Assembly: GCF_900142975.1 (NCBI RefSeq) | Contig: NZ_LT670848.1 | Span: 3,782,001-3,846,000, forward strand | Length of the DNA stretch: 64,000 bases | From: Salegentibacter salegens | Lineage (GTDB): Bacteria; Bacteroidota; Bacteroidia; Flavobacteriales; Flavobacteriaceae | Reading direction: 5' to 3' | In this document: positions 54,002-63,595 of the stretch, one piece after another | Layout: every line of letters begins with the position of its first letter | How positions within the stretch are numbered: position 1 is the first letter of the stretch | Position numbers and translations under genes: made by a program | Notes under the pieces: model-generated | Databases searched by the model: none | Told to the model about the DNA's origin: nothing | Seen by the model: only the letters and a program-made list of their open reading frames with translations

Positions 54002-55720
54002 ATGCGCCGCTTCATAATGTTTAGATTGTTTGTGCAGCCAGGCTAATTGATTGTATGAACTGTTAGAAAATTCGGAATCACTGCGTTTCTTTTCTTCAAA
54101 ACGTTCTTTTAATTCAGGATTTTCATCTAGCATTTTCTTTGCAATATCTTCAAAAACGTAAGGCGAAAAACCTTCTTTTTGCTGAAGAACGGTATCAAAG
54201 AAATTCCAGTTAAAGAAAGAATCTGGCGCTTCTGGCTCTAAAGTTTCAATTAAATACCTGGCACCATCCTGAAAGGTTTTAATCACAAAATCCCCTTTTC
54301 TAAACTTCACTGAATCCATCTTTTTAGAAACTTTGGTTTCACTATGCATATAATGACCTTCGTAGGCTTGATCCCTGGTTTTAAAATCTTCTATTTTATA
54401 AGTTTCTACATATAAAGTAGTATCTCGCTGTAGCGGTTCCAGCTTTATTTTGTTGAGTTTTAAAAGATCGGTGAGCTGCCACCAACCTTGCGGAATGACA
54501 TATGCCCTGGGGATCTCTATGGTATCTTCCGCAATAAAATTATTGTAGTAATCAACTTGTTTCGTAAACGGCTTGTCACTATCATATTTTAAACGATCGT
54601 TCCCGGTAACTTCACTGGCAATCATTTCCCCTTCATAACCTTTAAATTCCATTTCGCTGGGATTTTCCATATCGGGTTTAAAATTTATGGGGTACCAGCG
54701 ATCTGTCAGGTATTTTCGTGAAGCCCGATTGCGAATATCTTTCATTCGTTCCCTGTCATTTTCGGCAATACCAATCATACTGCGCATCAACTCGTAAGTT
54801 CCCCTAACTCGTTTGGGGTAGGGTTTTAGCATATGCGTTTCTACCATCATTCCAATAGTATTCCATAGCGTTGTATAACCAGTAGAATAGCGAGGATGAT
54901 CGTTAAATTGTGAAAATCCCTCTTCCGGGACTGTATTAAAAACATTCACATAAGGAGTAATATCCCAGTCTTTTTTAGCGAGTGAATCTTCCAGCGCCGG
55001 CATAATTTGTTCATTCAAATAAGTTCCCAGTTCACCGCCTAATTTATTATGCTGGGTAAATAGATGGGTGAGTGTATATTGATAATCGGCACCATTGCTC
55101 ACGTGGTTATCAATAAAAATATCTGGTCTTACGTGGTGAAAAATCTCGTAGAAACTTCGGGTGTTTCGCGTATCTGCTTTTATAAAATCACGATTAAGGT
55201 CGTAGTTCCTGGCATTTCCTCTAAATCCATATTCGGCAGGTCCGTTTTGATTGGTTCTACTTGTGGAATTACGATTTAAAGCACCACCAATATTATAAAT
55301 GGGAATAGTAGCTAAAACGGTATTTTTTGGTGCGGTAATAGAATCTCCTGCCAAATCCCTAAAAAGCATCATAGTGGCATCTATGCCATCGCTTTCCCCG
55401 GGGTGAATACCATTATTTATAAGAATAATACTATTTTCTTCCCTTAACTCTTCAAAATCAAAATCTTTATTTGGGCTATAAATGGCAAGATGCAGCGGTT
55501 TACCACTATCGGTTTTCCCAAATTCCTCGAGGCTTATTTTGCCCGAACTTTTGGCAAGTTGGGTGTAAAAATCAATAACTTCTTCATAAGTGCCGGTTTC
55601 TTTACCATCACTTTTTTCAAATCTGGTTTCAAGATCATAATCAGTAACCAGTTGATATTTTTCTAAATCGCAAGAAATCAGCGAAAGTAGCCCCACACTC
55701 AAAACGAGAATTTTTTTCAT
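53969..55720 (-). CDS. M14-family zinc carboxypeptidase, lipoprotein
   Basis: 583 aa from the ATG at 55720. This start gives a signal peptide with lipobox LISC (Cys 17); the longer frame puts 18 unlikely residues in front. The zinc ligands are the HxxE of INNGIHPGESDG (about 124-135) and the His of IDNHVSNGADYQYT (about 215-228). The catalytic Glu is in MVETHMLKPYPKR (near 285). A further domain of about 230 residues follows. Likely acts on peptides or peptidoglycan outside the inner membrane. Convergent overlap with the NUDIX gene. Confidence 0.9.
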   Translation of the reverse strand: MKKILVLSVGLLSLISCDLEKYQLVTDYDLETRFEKSDGKETGTYEEVIDFYTQLAKSSGKISLEEFGKTDSGKPLHLAIYSPNKDFDFEELREENSIILINNGIHPGESDGIDATMMLFRDLAGDSITAPKNTVLATIPIYNIGGALNRNSTSRTNQNGPAEYGFRGNARNYDLNRDFIKADTRNTRSFYEIFHHVRPDIFIDNHVSNGADYQYTLTHLFTQHNKLGGELGTYLNEQIMPALEDSLAKKDWDITPYVNVFNTVPEEGFSQFNDHPRYSTGYTTLWNTIGMMVETHMLKPYPKRVRGTYELMRSMIGIAENDRERMKDIRNRASRKYLTDRWYPINFKPDMENPSEMEFKGYEGEMIASEVTGNDRLKYDSDKPFTKQVDYYNNFIAEDTIEIPRAYVIPQGWWQLTDLLKLNKIKLEPLQRDTTLYVETYKIEDFKTRDQAYEGHYMHSETKVSKKMDSVKFRKGDFVIKTFQDGARYLIETLEPEAPDSFFNWNFFDTVLQQKEGFSPYVFEDIAKKMLDENPELKERFEEKKRSDSEFSNSSYNQLAWLHKQSKHYEAAHLRYPIFRMPR

Positions 55721-55876
55721 AGTATCCTTAGCAATTGAAGGTATAAACTTAACTAAAACCCGCCTAGCCACCAAAAAACTTGGGTTAATTGGCTCATGTT
55801 AAAGTAAACCTAATCTACTGTAAAAACTTTTCAGCGGAAATATTAAAGGCTAATTTTAAACTAAAATGCTGAAATT

Positions 55877-57163
55877 ATGAAAAAGCTTACTACAATTATA
55901 GGTATTTCTCTTTCCTGCTGGCTTGCTATTCCAGCCCAGGCTCAGGTGAATACCAATCTTAGTGAAGAGAAGAAAAAAGAATTGTCACAACAACCCACAG
56001 ACGTTGTAGAGACAGCAATTGGCGAACTTAGGTTAGTGCCGCCTTTTTCTTCAGAATCGGTTACCAAAGAGAGTGAAGTGATTGGTTGGGGAGATAAAAA
56101 ACCACAGGCCCCGGCCGGATTTAAAGTTACCAAATTCGCAGAGAACTTAAAACACCCACGAAGAACTTACATAGCGCCAAATGGAGATATTTTTGTGGTT
56201 GAATCTAATACGAAAAACAGCGCCAACAGAATTACGCTGATAAGAGATAAAGATGGGGACGGAACTCCAGATTATCAGGACGTATTTTTAGATGATTTAA
56301 ATCAACCTTACGGAATGTTGGTTTTGAATAATTATTTCTACGTTGCCAATACCGACGGACTTTACCGGTATCCATATACTGAAGGAGCTACAAAAATTGA
56401 AGCCAAAGGAGAGAAAATTCTTAGTCTTCCTGCAGGCGGATATAATAATCACTGGACGCGTAATTTACTCGCTAATGAAAATGGAAGTAAAATTTATGTC
56501 TCTGTAGGTTCTGCCAGTAATGTAGGCGAATACGGAATGGATAAAGAAGAAAGACGGGCAGCTATTCTTGAAATTAATCCTGATGGAAGCGGGGAGAAAA
56601 TTTATGCTGCCGGGTTAAGAAATCCCGTTGGGATGGATTGGAATCCTGTTACTGGTGAACTTTGGACCGCTGTGAACGAGCGAGATAAAATTGGAAACAA
56701 CTTAGTGCCAGATTATATTACCAGTGTGAAAGAAGATGGTTGGTACGGCTGGCCTTATTCTTATTACGGGCAGATTCAGGATCCAAGATGGGCAGATGAT
56801 CCGCATACTGATTTAGTTGAAAAAGCCATTGTGCCAGATGTGCCCGTGGGACCACATACTGCTTCTTTAGGTCTTGCATTTTATACTAAAAATAAATTTC
56901 CGGAAAAATATAAAAATGGCGTTTTTGTAGGCCAGCACGGTTCCTGGAACAGGGCGGTTTTCTCTGGGTATAAGATACTTTTTGTGCCTTTTGATGAAAA
57001 CGGAAAACCCGGCCAGCCCGAAGATTTCCTTACCGGATTTATAGCCGATGAAGCCGAAAGTAAGGTGCACGGGAGACCTGTAGGAGTTACTGTTACACCA
57101 GATGGAGCTCTTTTGGTAAATGACGACGATGCAAACATAATCTGGAAAGTTTCAGCAGAATAA
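55877..57163 (+). CDS. PQQ-dependent sugar dehydrogenase-like exported protein (sorbosone dehydrogenase family)
   Basis: 428 aa. Signal peptide 1-22 (ending AQAQ). A six-bladed beta-propeller of the GSDH/sorbosone type, with AENLKHPRRTYIAPNGDIFV (about 88-107), GLRNPVGMDWNPVTGELW (about 243-260) and GQHGSWNRAVFSGYK (about 355-369) as the usual blade motifs. Members oxidise sugars with bound PQQ and calcium. The substrate is unknown. Only 11 bp separate it from the TonB receptor gene. Confidence 0.88.
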   Translation: MKKLTTIIGISLSCWLAIPAQAQVNTNLSEEKKKELSQQPTDVVETAIGELRLVPPFSSESVTKESEVIGWGDKKPQAPAGFKVTKFAENLKHPRRTYIAPNGDIFVVESNTKNSANRITLIRDKDGDGTPDYQDVFLDDLNQPYGMLVLNNYFYVANTDGLYRYPYTEGATKIEAKGEKILSLPAGGYNNHWTRNLLANENGSKIYVSVGSASNVGEYGMDKEERRAAILEINPDGSGEKIYAAGLRNPVGMDWNPVTGELWTAVNERDKIGNNLVPDYITSVKEDGWYGWPYSYYGQIQDPRWADDPHTDLVEKAIVPDVPVGPHTASLGLAFYTKNKFPEKYKNGVFVGQHGSWNRAVFSGYKILFVPFDENGKPGQPEDFLTGFIADEAESKVHGRPVGVTVTPDGALLVNDDDANIIWKVSAE

Positions 57164-57174
57164 AATATAGAATA

Positions 57175-59460
57175 TTGGAAAAAAAATTACTGGCGCTTTT
57201 ATGCCTATTTTGTCTTGGTAACCTGTTTTCTCAGGAAAATCAATTTAAAGTCCTAAATGCAAATACTACTGAACCTTTAGAAGATATTTCTGTCTACAAA
57301 AATTCATCGCTAGTTGCTGTTACAGATGAAGATGGAAATTTCAGTTTGAATTTAGAAGAATTACCCGGGAATTTTCAAATTTCAGCACTTGGTTTTGAAA
57401 CTTTAGAAATTAGACTTACAGCAACTACGCCACAGGAAATATATTTGAGTCCAATTTCCGAAGCACTCTCAGAAGTGGTGGTGCGAAGTACGGTCATACC
57501 CAAAACACTTAGAAAAGTGCCGGCGTCGGTAAACCTGGTAACTCAAACGGACTTTAATCGTACCGATGCTACAAATGTGTTGGAAACTTTTAATAATGTT
57601 CCCGGAATGTTTGTAAACCAGGGCGCTTTAAATACTAACAAAATAAATATTCGTGGTATCGGTGCACGTTCGCAATACAGCACCAATAGAATTCAGGCTT
57701 ACTTTGATGGAATTCCATTAACCACCGCCGAAGGGGAATTAACTTTAGATGATTTTGACCAGGAAAGTCTGGATAGAATTGAAGTGATAAAAGGACCAAC
57801 TTCGAGTATTTACGGTGCCGGATTGGGAGGGTCTATTAACCTTTATTCAAAACAACCCGAAAAGGAAGAAGCCCGACTGACTGCAAAAACGCAATTTGGA
57901 AGTTTTAATACCCAAAAACAGGTTTATCAGGCTTCAAATACCACTAAAAATTCTTCACTTTTTGCAACGTTTGCTAACTTAACTAGCGATGGTTACCGTG
58001 ATAATGGAAATTACGACAGAAAATCGGCTTTGGTAAATGGAAGTTTAAAAACCGGCGAAAACGGTAGTTTGTCTTATCTCGCAAATTTCACCCGTTTAAA
58101 AGCATTTATTCCGAGTTCTATTAACGAAGATGATTTTCTAAACAATCCCAAAACCGAGGCATTTACCTGGGGGCAATCCCAGGGCTACGAATCTTACGAT
58201 CGTGGAATGCTGGGCGGTTCTTATACACATTCACTTTTTGATAATTTCAGCAATACTACCAGTGTTTTCTTAAGTTTTAGAGACGCTTACGAGCCGCGTC
58301 CTTTTGATATTTTAAAGGAAGAGCGTGTTTCGGCCGGGGTTCGAACAAAGTTCAATTTAAATACCCGGGTTTTTGAATTCCCTTCAGAAATTAGTTTTGG
58401 TGCCGAATATTATAACGAATGGTATGAAACAGGAACTTTTGAGAATTTATACGAAGAGTTTCCTGGGGAAGGAAGTGTGTTGGGTGAGCGCGAAAGCAAT
58501 AATGAACAGGATAGAAATTACGCCAATTTTTTCGCTCAAATTAATTTTGAATTTACTGAAAAATGGAATCTTGAAGCAGGATTTAACCTGAATACTACCA
58601 ATTACAGATTAACCGATCTTTATACACAAGACGAGGTAGACCAAACCGGGGATTATAGTTTTGATCCGGTTTTTTCACCTAGAATTGGAACGAGTTATGA
58701 AATTGGTGAGGGCAAAAATATCTATGCCTCCATAAGCCACGGATTTTCAACACCCACGGTTGCTGAAACCTTAACTCCCGAAGGGCAGATAAACACCAAC
58801 CTTGAACCGGAAACCGGGATTAATTATGAAGCCGGATTTAAAGGAAACTGGCTTCAAAATAAGTTGTATACCGAAATTTCGGTTTTTTCCATTCAAATAG
58901 AAAATCTACTTGTAGCACAACGTGTGGCTGAAGATCAATATGTAGGAATAAATGCAGGAAAAACCAATCATAATGGAATTGAATTCCTAACCAACTACCG
59001 CTTTTTAGTAGGTTCTGACATTTCGATTAAACCTTATATTAATGGCGCTATAAACTTCTTTGAGTTCGATGAATTTATAAATAATGAGGAGGATTTCTCC
59101 GGAAATGAACTGCCCGGTGTACCAAAATATACGATAAACCTGGGAGTCGATATTCAAAGCGAATCAGGTTTTGAATTCTACGGAAATTTTAGAAACGTGG
59201 GTGAAATTCCTTTGGATGATGCGAATTCTGGTTATACAGATCAGTACAGTTTGCTGAATTTTAAAGCGGGTTATACTTTTAATTTATTTCAGGATTTTGA
59301 TATAAATCTTTATGGCGGAGTAAACAACGTGTTGGATGAACAATATGCAGCAAGTGTTTTAACTAATGCCGTAGGATTTGGAGGTTCAGCACCACGTTCT
59401 TATTATCCCGGTAATCCCAGAAACTATTTTGGAGGCGTTCAACTGAATTATGTTTTTTAA
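57175..59460 (+). CDS. TonB-dependent receptor with carboxypeptidase-regulatory-like N-terminal domain
   Basis: 761 aa. Outer-membrane transporter driven by TonB. The start appears to be TTG (57175-57177); no in-frame ATG or GTG lies between it and the stop of the gene before. Signal peptide 1-19, CarboxypepD_reg-like domain about 22-100, plug about 105-225 (KINIRGIGARSQYSTNRIQA, RIEVIKGPTSSIYGAG), then a 22-strand barrel ending in FGGVQLNYVF. It resembles siderophore or vitamin receptors rather than SusC. It shares an operon with the PQQ-dehydrogenase-like gene. Confidence 0.93.
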   Translation: MEKKLLALLCLFCLGNLFSQENQFKVLNANTTEPLEDISVYKNSSLVAVTDEDGNFSLNLEELPGNFQISALGFETLEIRLTATTPQEIYLSPISEALSEVVVRSTVIPKTLRKVPASVNLVTQTDFNRTDATNVLETFNNVPGMFVNQGALNTNKINIRGIGARSQYSTNRIQAYFDGIPLTTAEGELTLDDFDQESLDRIEVIKGPTSSIYGAGLGGSINLYSKQPEKEEARLTAKTQFGSFNTQKQVYQASNTTKNSSLFATFANLTSDGYRDNGNYDRKSALVNGSLKTGENGSLSYLANFTRLKAFIPSSINEDDFLNNPKTEAFTWGQSQGYESYDRGMLGGSYTHSLFDNFSNTTSVFLSFRDAYEPRPFDILKEERVSAGVRTKFNLNTRVFEFPSEISFGAEYYNEWYETGTFENLYEEFPGEGSVLGERESNNEQDRNYANFFAQINFEFTEKWNLEAGFNLNTTNYRLTDLYTQDEVDQTGDYSFDPVFSPRIGTSYEIGEGKNIYASISHGFSTPTVAETLTPEGQINTNLEPETGINYEAGFKGNWLQNKLYTEISVFSIQIENLLVAQRVAEDQYVGINAGKTNHNGIEFLTNYRFLVGSDISIKPYINGAINFFEFDEFINNEEDFSGNELPGVPKYTINLGVDIQSESGFEFYGNFRNVGEIPLDDANSGYTDQYSLLNFKAGYTFNLFQDFDINLYGGVNNVLDEQYAASVLTNAVGFGGSAPRSYYPGNPRNYFGGVQLNYVF

Positions 59461-59873
59461 AAGCCTAAACCTGGGAGGTTTTCCTAAACTTTAATATTAA
59501 ACGTTATCGCGACCGAAGAATGAGGGCGGCGATCTTTTTTAGTTAAAAGTGAATAGATAAGAGTAAAGAGAAAAGAGGTAAAAATGAGGGTGTTTTTCGA
59601 AACTTTAAACTCAGAACTTTTAATTAAGAAATAGGAACTTCTCAGGAACAGATTGCCACGTCCCGCTACCGCAGTCCTCGCAATGACGAGCAACGCGAAA
59701 CAATAAACCCCAAACAACAAACAAAAAACACAAAAAACCGACAACCGAGAACTCACAACCGAAAACCGATCAAACTTTTATATAAAATTTAGCATATAAA
59801 ACCACCTGTTCTTCTGAATGTTTTAATAGTTTACGGCAACAACTAATCATTGCTAATTAACCTAACCAAAAAC
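59461..59873. other. Intergenic region upstream of pyc
   Basis: About 410 bp with no gene I accept. AAACCT/AGGTTT at 59467-59481 with following T's may end the receptor transcript weakly. A dispersed repeat lies at 59651-59689. The stretch 59700-59770 is A/C-rich low-complexity sequence. The pyc promoter must be close to 59850 but is not clear. Confidence 0.45.
59651..59689. repeat. Dispersed GCAAT-type palindromic repeat
   Basis: ATTGC (59652-59656) and GCAAT (59680-59684) bracket a GC-rich core with CCACGTCCCGCTACCGCAG. On the other strand it reads as the start CGTCATTGCGAGG, familiar from short repeats scattered in many Bacteroidota genomes. Its local base composition differs from the AT-rich surroundings. 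Confidence 0.55.
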
Positions 59874-62800
59874 ATGAAGATTCAAAAAGTATTAGTGGCC
59901 AATCGTGGGGAAATCGCGATTCGAATTTTTAGAGCCTGCACCGAAATAGGAATAAGAACTGTAGGTATTTTCACCTTTGAAGATCGCTACTCCCTGCACC
60001 GCTATAAGGCCGATGAATCTTACCAAATAGGCCCCGATAAAGAGCCTTTAAAACCTTATCTGGATATAGATGCGATAATCAATACCGCCAAAGAGGTGGG
60101 TGCCGATGCTATCCATCCCGGTTATGGATTCCTCTCAGAAAACGCCGGTTTTGCACAAGCCTGTAAAGACAACAATATTATTTTTATTGGGCCCGAGGTT
60201 TCGGTATTAAAGAGCCTGGGCGATAAAGTTACCGCGAAAACTGTAGCGGTAAAGAATAATGTTCCGGTGATCCAGAGCAACGAAAAAGATCTGGAAAGCC
60301 TTGATATTGCTATCGAAGAAGCCGACCGAATAGGTTATCCCATTATGCTGAAAGCTGCCAGCGGTGGTGGAGGCCGTGGAATGCGAGTGCTTAGAGAAGA
60401 AGCTGAACTGAGAAAAGCTTTTTCAGAATCTAAACGCGAAGCGCTGAATGCCTTTGGAGATGATACCGTTTTTATTGAAAAATTCATTGAAAATCCGAAG
60501 CATATTGAAATCCAGATCGTGGGAGATAACCACGGGAATATGGTGCATCTTTTTGAGCGTGATTGCTCGGTGCAACGTCGCTATCAAAAGGTGATCGAGT
60601 TTGCGCCTTCGTATAATCTAAACCAAACCACAAAAGAGAAACTTTATGAGTATGCCGTAAATATTTGTAAAGCGGTGAATTATAATAATATCGGGACGGT
60701 AGAATTTCTGGTAGATCACGATGGCAGTATTTACTTTATTGAAGTAAATCCACGAATCCAGGTAGAGCATACTGTTACTGAAGTTGTAACGGGAATAGAC
60801 CTGGTTAAAGCGCAGTTATTTATCGCCGGTGGTTATAAACTAAGCGATGAGCAGATAAAAATTAAAGATCAGGCTTCGCTAAGCACTAACGGTTTTGCGC
60901 TGCAATGTAGAATTACAACCGAAGATCCCGCCAACGATTTTCAACCCGATTATGGGACCATTACCACGTATAGAAGTGCTTCCGGATTTGGGATTAGATT
61001 GGATGCCGGTAGTTTGTATCAGGGCGTGACAATTTCGCCTTTCTTTGATTCTATGCTGGTAAAAGTTTCTTCTAGCGGAAGAACTTTAGATGGCGCCTGC
61101 CGTAAAATGCGTCGTGCTTTAACTGAATTTAGAATTAGGGGCGTAAAAACCAATATTCCGTTTTTAGACAATATTCTTCAGCATGAAAAATTTAGGGAGG
61201 GGAGCGTAACCGTTAATTTTATCGCCAATAATCCCGATCTATTTAAACTGAAGGAAACCCGGAATCGCGCTACCAGGATGGTGGAATTTCTAGGTGATGT
61301 GGTGGTAAACGGAAATCCCGATGTAAAGGAAATAATAGAAAAACCGAAACTTATAAAAGCCGATGTTCCTGCTTTTGATCGCCATGCATCATATCCAAAA
61401 GGAACCAAAGATTTGCTTACCGAGCTTGGCCCAGAGAAGTTTGCAGAATGGTTAAAAAATGAAAAGAAGATTCATTTTACCGATACTACTTTTAGGGATG
61501 CGCATCAAAGTCTGCTGGCTACCAGGATGCGAAGTACAGATATGCTAAAAGTGGCTGAAGGTTTTGCTAAAAACCATCCTGAAACATTCAGTATGGAAGT
61601 TTGGGGAGGCGCTACGTTTGATGTTTGCCTCAGATTTTTAAGAGAAAACCCCTGGGAACGTTTGCAACTACTTCGGAAAGCGATGCCAAATATCTTGCTG
61701 CAAATGCTAATGCGAGGTTCAAACGGGGTAGGCTATACCGCGTATCCAGATAATTTGATTGAGAAATTTGTGGCTGAAGCCTGGGAAAACGGAGTAGATA
61801 TTTTCAGGATTTTCGATTCTTTAAACTGGATGAAATCCATTGCGCCCTGTATAGAATACGTGCGTAAAAATACTTCCGGCCTTGCAGAGGCTTCCATTTG
61901 TTACACCGGCGATATACTCGACAAAAACAGTAAGTATAATTTGGAATATTATCTTCAGCTGGCGAAAGATATTGAAAACGCCGGGGCGCATATTTTGGCG
62001 ATAAAAGATATGGCCGGGCTGCTAAAACCTTACGCCGCCGGCGAGTTGGTTTCCGCATTAAAATCAGAGATCAATATTCCGGTGCATTTGCATACTCACG
62101 ATACTTCTTCCATACAATCAGCTACTTATTTAAAAGCCATAGAAGCCGGGGTAGATGTGGTAGATGTTGCGCTGGGTGGACTTTCCGGACTTACCTCGCA
62201 GCCTAATTTTAATTCCCTGGTGGAAATGACGAAATCTGGCGAGCGTAAAGCCGATTTCAATATGGAGAAACTCAATGAATATTCGCATTATTGGGAAGCG
62301 GTAAGAAAGTATTATTTCCCATTTGAAAGCGGACTTAAAGCCGGAACTGCCGATGTTTATAAACACGAAATTCCTGGCGGGCAGTATTCCAACCTTAAAC
62401 CACAAGCCGAATCTTTAGGGTTGGCTTCCAGGTTTCACGAGATCACCGCGATGTATTCTAAGGTGAATAAACTATTTGGCGATATTATTAAAGTGACGCC
62501 AAGTAGTAAGGTGGTGGGCGATATGGCGCAGTACCTGGTGAGTAATAATTTGAGTATAGAAGATGTAATGGAAAAAGGCGAAAACCTTTCTTTTCCGCAA
62601 TCGGTGGTAAACTTTTTTAAAGGCGATCTTGGTCAGCCTTATGGCGGTTTTCCTGCTGAGCTGCAAAAGATCATCTTAAAAGATCAAAAACCTTATACCG
62701 ACAGGCCTAATGCACATTTAGAACCCATAGATTTTGAAAAGGAATTCAAGGAATTCTGCGATATTTTCAAGGAAGGGATGGGCCGAAAACTGGAAATGAC

Positions 62801-63326
62801 AGATTTCCTTTCGTATAAATTATATCCAAAGGTGTTTACCGAATATTTTAATCATTATAGAAAATTCGGGGAAGTAATGAATATTCCCACTCCTAATTTT
62901 TTCTACGGAATGCAACCCGGCGAAGAGATCACGGTTGAAATGGATAAAGGGAAAATTCTGCTTATAGAATTCCAATCGGTGGGAACTGCAGATGAAGACG
63001 GACTCGTAGATGCATTCTTTAAAGTAAATGGCCAGACCAGAACAGTAAAAATTCAGGATAAATCGGTTAAGGTTGAAAAAGTGGTTCATCAAAAGATTGA
63101 TAAATCGAACGATAAGGAAGTCGGTGCACCTATTCAGGGCTCTATTTCTTCGGTTTTAGTGGAAAAAGGACAAAAAGTTAAAAAGAACGAACCTTTATTT
63201 GTGATTGAAGCTATGAAAATGGAAACCACGATCACCGCTACTAAAGAAGGCGAAATAGATGAAATAATCCATAAAGAAGGCACCATGGTTTTTGCTGATG
63301 ATTTGGTGATTAAACTTAAAGACTAG
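59874..63326 (+). CDS. pyc: Pyruvate carboxylase
   Basis: 1150 aa from the ATG at 59874 (MKIQKVLVANRGEIAIRIF). Makes oxaloacetate from pyruvate, bicarbonate and ATP to refill the TCA cycle. Order: biotin carboxylase (about 3-450; GGGGRGMR and the EVNPRIQVEHTVTE loop), carboxyltransferase TIM barrel (about 525-800; TDTTFRDAHQSLLATRMR), PYC_OADA linker, and the biotinyl domain (about 1080-1150) with the biotin lysine in EAMKMETTI. Single-chain form of usual length. The ligase that loads it, birA, is at 51481. Confidence 0.97.
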   Translation: MKIQKVLVANRGEIAIRIFRACTEIGIRTVGIFTFEDRYSLHRYKADESYQIGPDKEPLKPYLDIDAIINTAKEVGADAIHPGYGFLSENAGFAQACKDNNIIFIGPEVSVLKSLGDKVTAKTVAVKNNVPVIQSNEKDLESLDIAIEEADRIGYPIMLKAASGGGGRGMRVLREEAELRKAFSESKREALNAFGDDTVFIEKFIENPKHIEIQIVGDNHGNMVHLFERDCSVQRRYQKVIEFAPSYNLNQTTKEKLYEYAVNICKAVNYNNIGTVEFLVDHDGSIYFIEVNPRIQVEHTVTEVVTGIDLVKAQLFIAGGYKLSDEQIKIKDQASLSTNGFALQCRITTEDPANDFQPDYGTITTYRSASGFGIRLDAGSLYQGVTISPFFDSMLVKVSSSGRTLDGACRKMRRALTEFRIRGVKTNIPFLDNILQHEKFREGSVTVNFIANNPDLFKLKETRNRATRMVEFLGDVVVNGNPDVKEIIEKPKLIKADVPAFDRHASYPKGTKDLLTELGPEKFAEWLKNEKKIHFTDTTFRDAHQSLLATRMRSTDMLKVAEGFAKNHPETFSMEVWGGATFDVCLRFLRENPWERLQLLRKAMPNILLQMLMRGSNGVGYTAYPDNLIEKFVAEAWENGVDIFRIFDSLNWMKSIAPCIEYVRKNTSGLAEASICYTGDILDKNSKYNLEYYLQLAKDIENAGAHILAIKDMAGLLKPYAAGELVSALKSEINIPVHLHTHDTSSIQSATYLKAIEAGVDVVDVALGGLSGLTSQPNFNSLVEMTKSGERKADFNMEKLNEYSHYWEAVRKYYFPFESGLKAGTADVYKHEIPGGQYSNLKPQAESLGLASRFHEITAMYSKVNKLFGDIIKVTPSSKVVGDMAQYLVSNNLSIEDVMEKGENLSFPQSVVNFFKGDLGQPYGGFPAELQKIILKDQKPYTDRPNAHLEPIDFEKEFKEFCDIFKEGMGRKLEMTDFLSYKLYPKVFTEYFNHYRKFGEVMNIPTPNFFYGMQPGEEITVEMDKGKILLIEFQSVGTADEDGLVDAFFKVNGQTRTVKIQDKSVKVEKVVHQKIDKSNDKEVGAPIQGSISSVLVEKGQKVKKNEPLFVIEAMKMETTITATKEGEIDEIIHKEGTMVFADDLVIKLKD

Positions 63327-63368
63327 GCTGAATTTATATTCAATTTAAATTCCTTTTTCGCAGAATAT

Positions 63369-63433
63369 GTAGTCAAAACCTCGAGATTCAGAAAGTCCGA
63401 TTTTTCATCGGATTTTCGCGGGGTTTTGACTAC
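63369..63433. repeat. 12-bp inverted repeat enclosing the pyc terminator
   Basis: GTAGTCAAAACC (63369-63380) and GGTTTTGACTAC (63422-63433) are exact reverse complements around a smaller hairpin at 63396-63412. Together they can form a nested stem just behind pyc. Confidence 0.6.
63391..63416 (+). terminator. Probable terminator after pyc
   Basis: TCCGAT and ATCGGA form a 6-bp stem with a 5-nt loop, followed by TTTT. It is small but nested in the 12-bp inverted repeat at 63369-63433. Confidence 0.5.
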
Positions 63434-63486
63434 GGTTTTTGGCATTTTCGCCAAAAAATTCCTTGAAAAAGGCGTCTTTTTCTTTG

Positions 63487-63520
63487 CTTCGTTTCTTTTG
63501 GACGAGCAAAAGAAATGAAG
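63487..63520. repeat. Dispersed inverted repeat of the CAAAAGAAATGAAG type
   Basis: CTTCGTTTCTTTTG and CAAAAGAAATGAAG form a 14-bp stem with one G-T mismatch and a 6-nt loop. I recall similar elements scattered through flavobacterial genomes; that is from memory, not a search. Confidence 0.55.
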
Positions 63521-63595
63521 GGCAGATACAACCAAACAGCTTTTATGACGAAAGATTAAAAAATAACCATAAACCAACGTAAAAAGCGAAGCACA

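Noticed and set aside
59484..59756. 90-codon minus-strand frame with a hydrophobic start
   Set aside because: Its N-terminus is the translation of an A/C-rich low-complexity tract and its middle covers a dispersed repeat.
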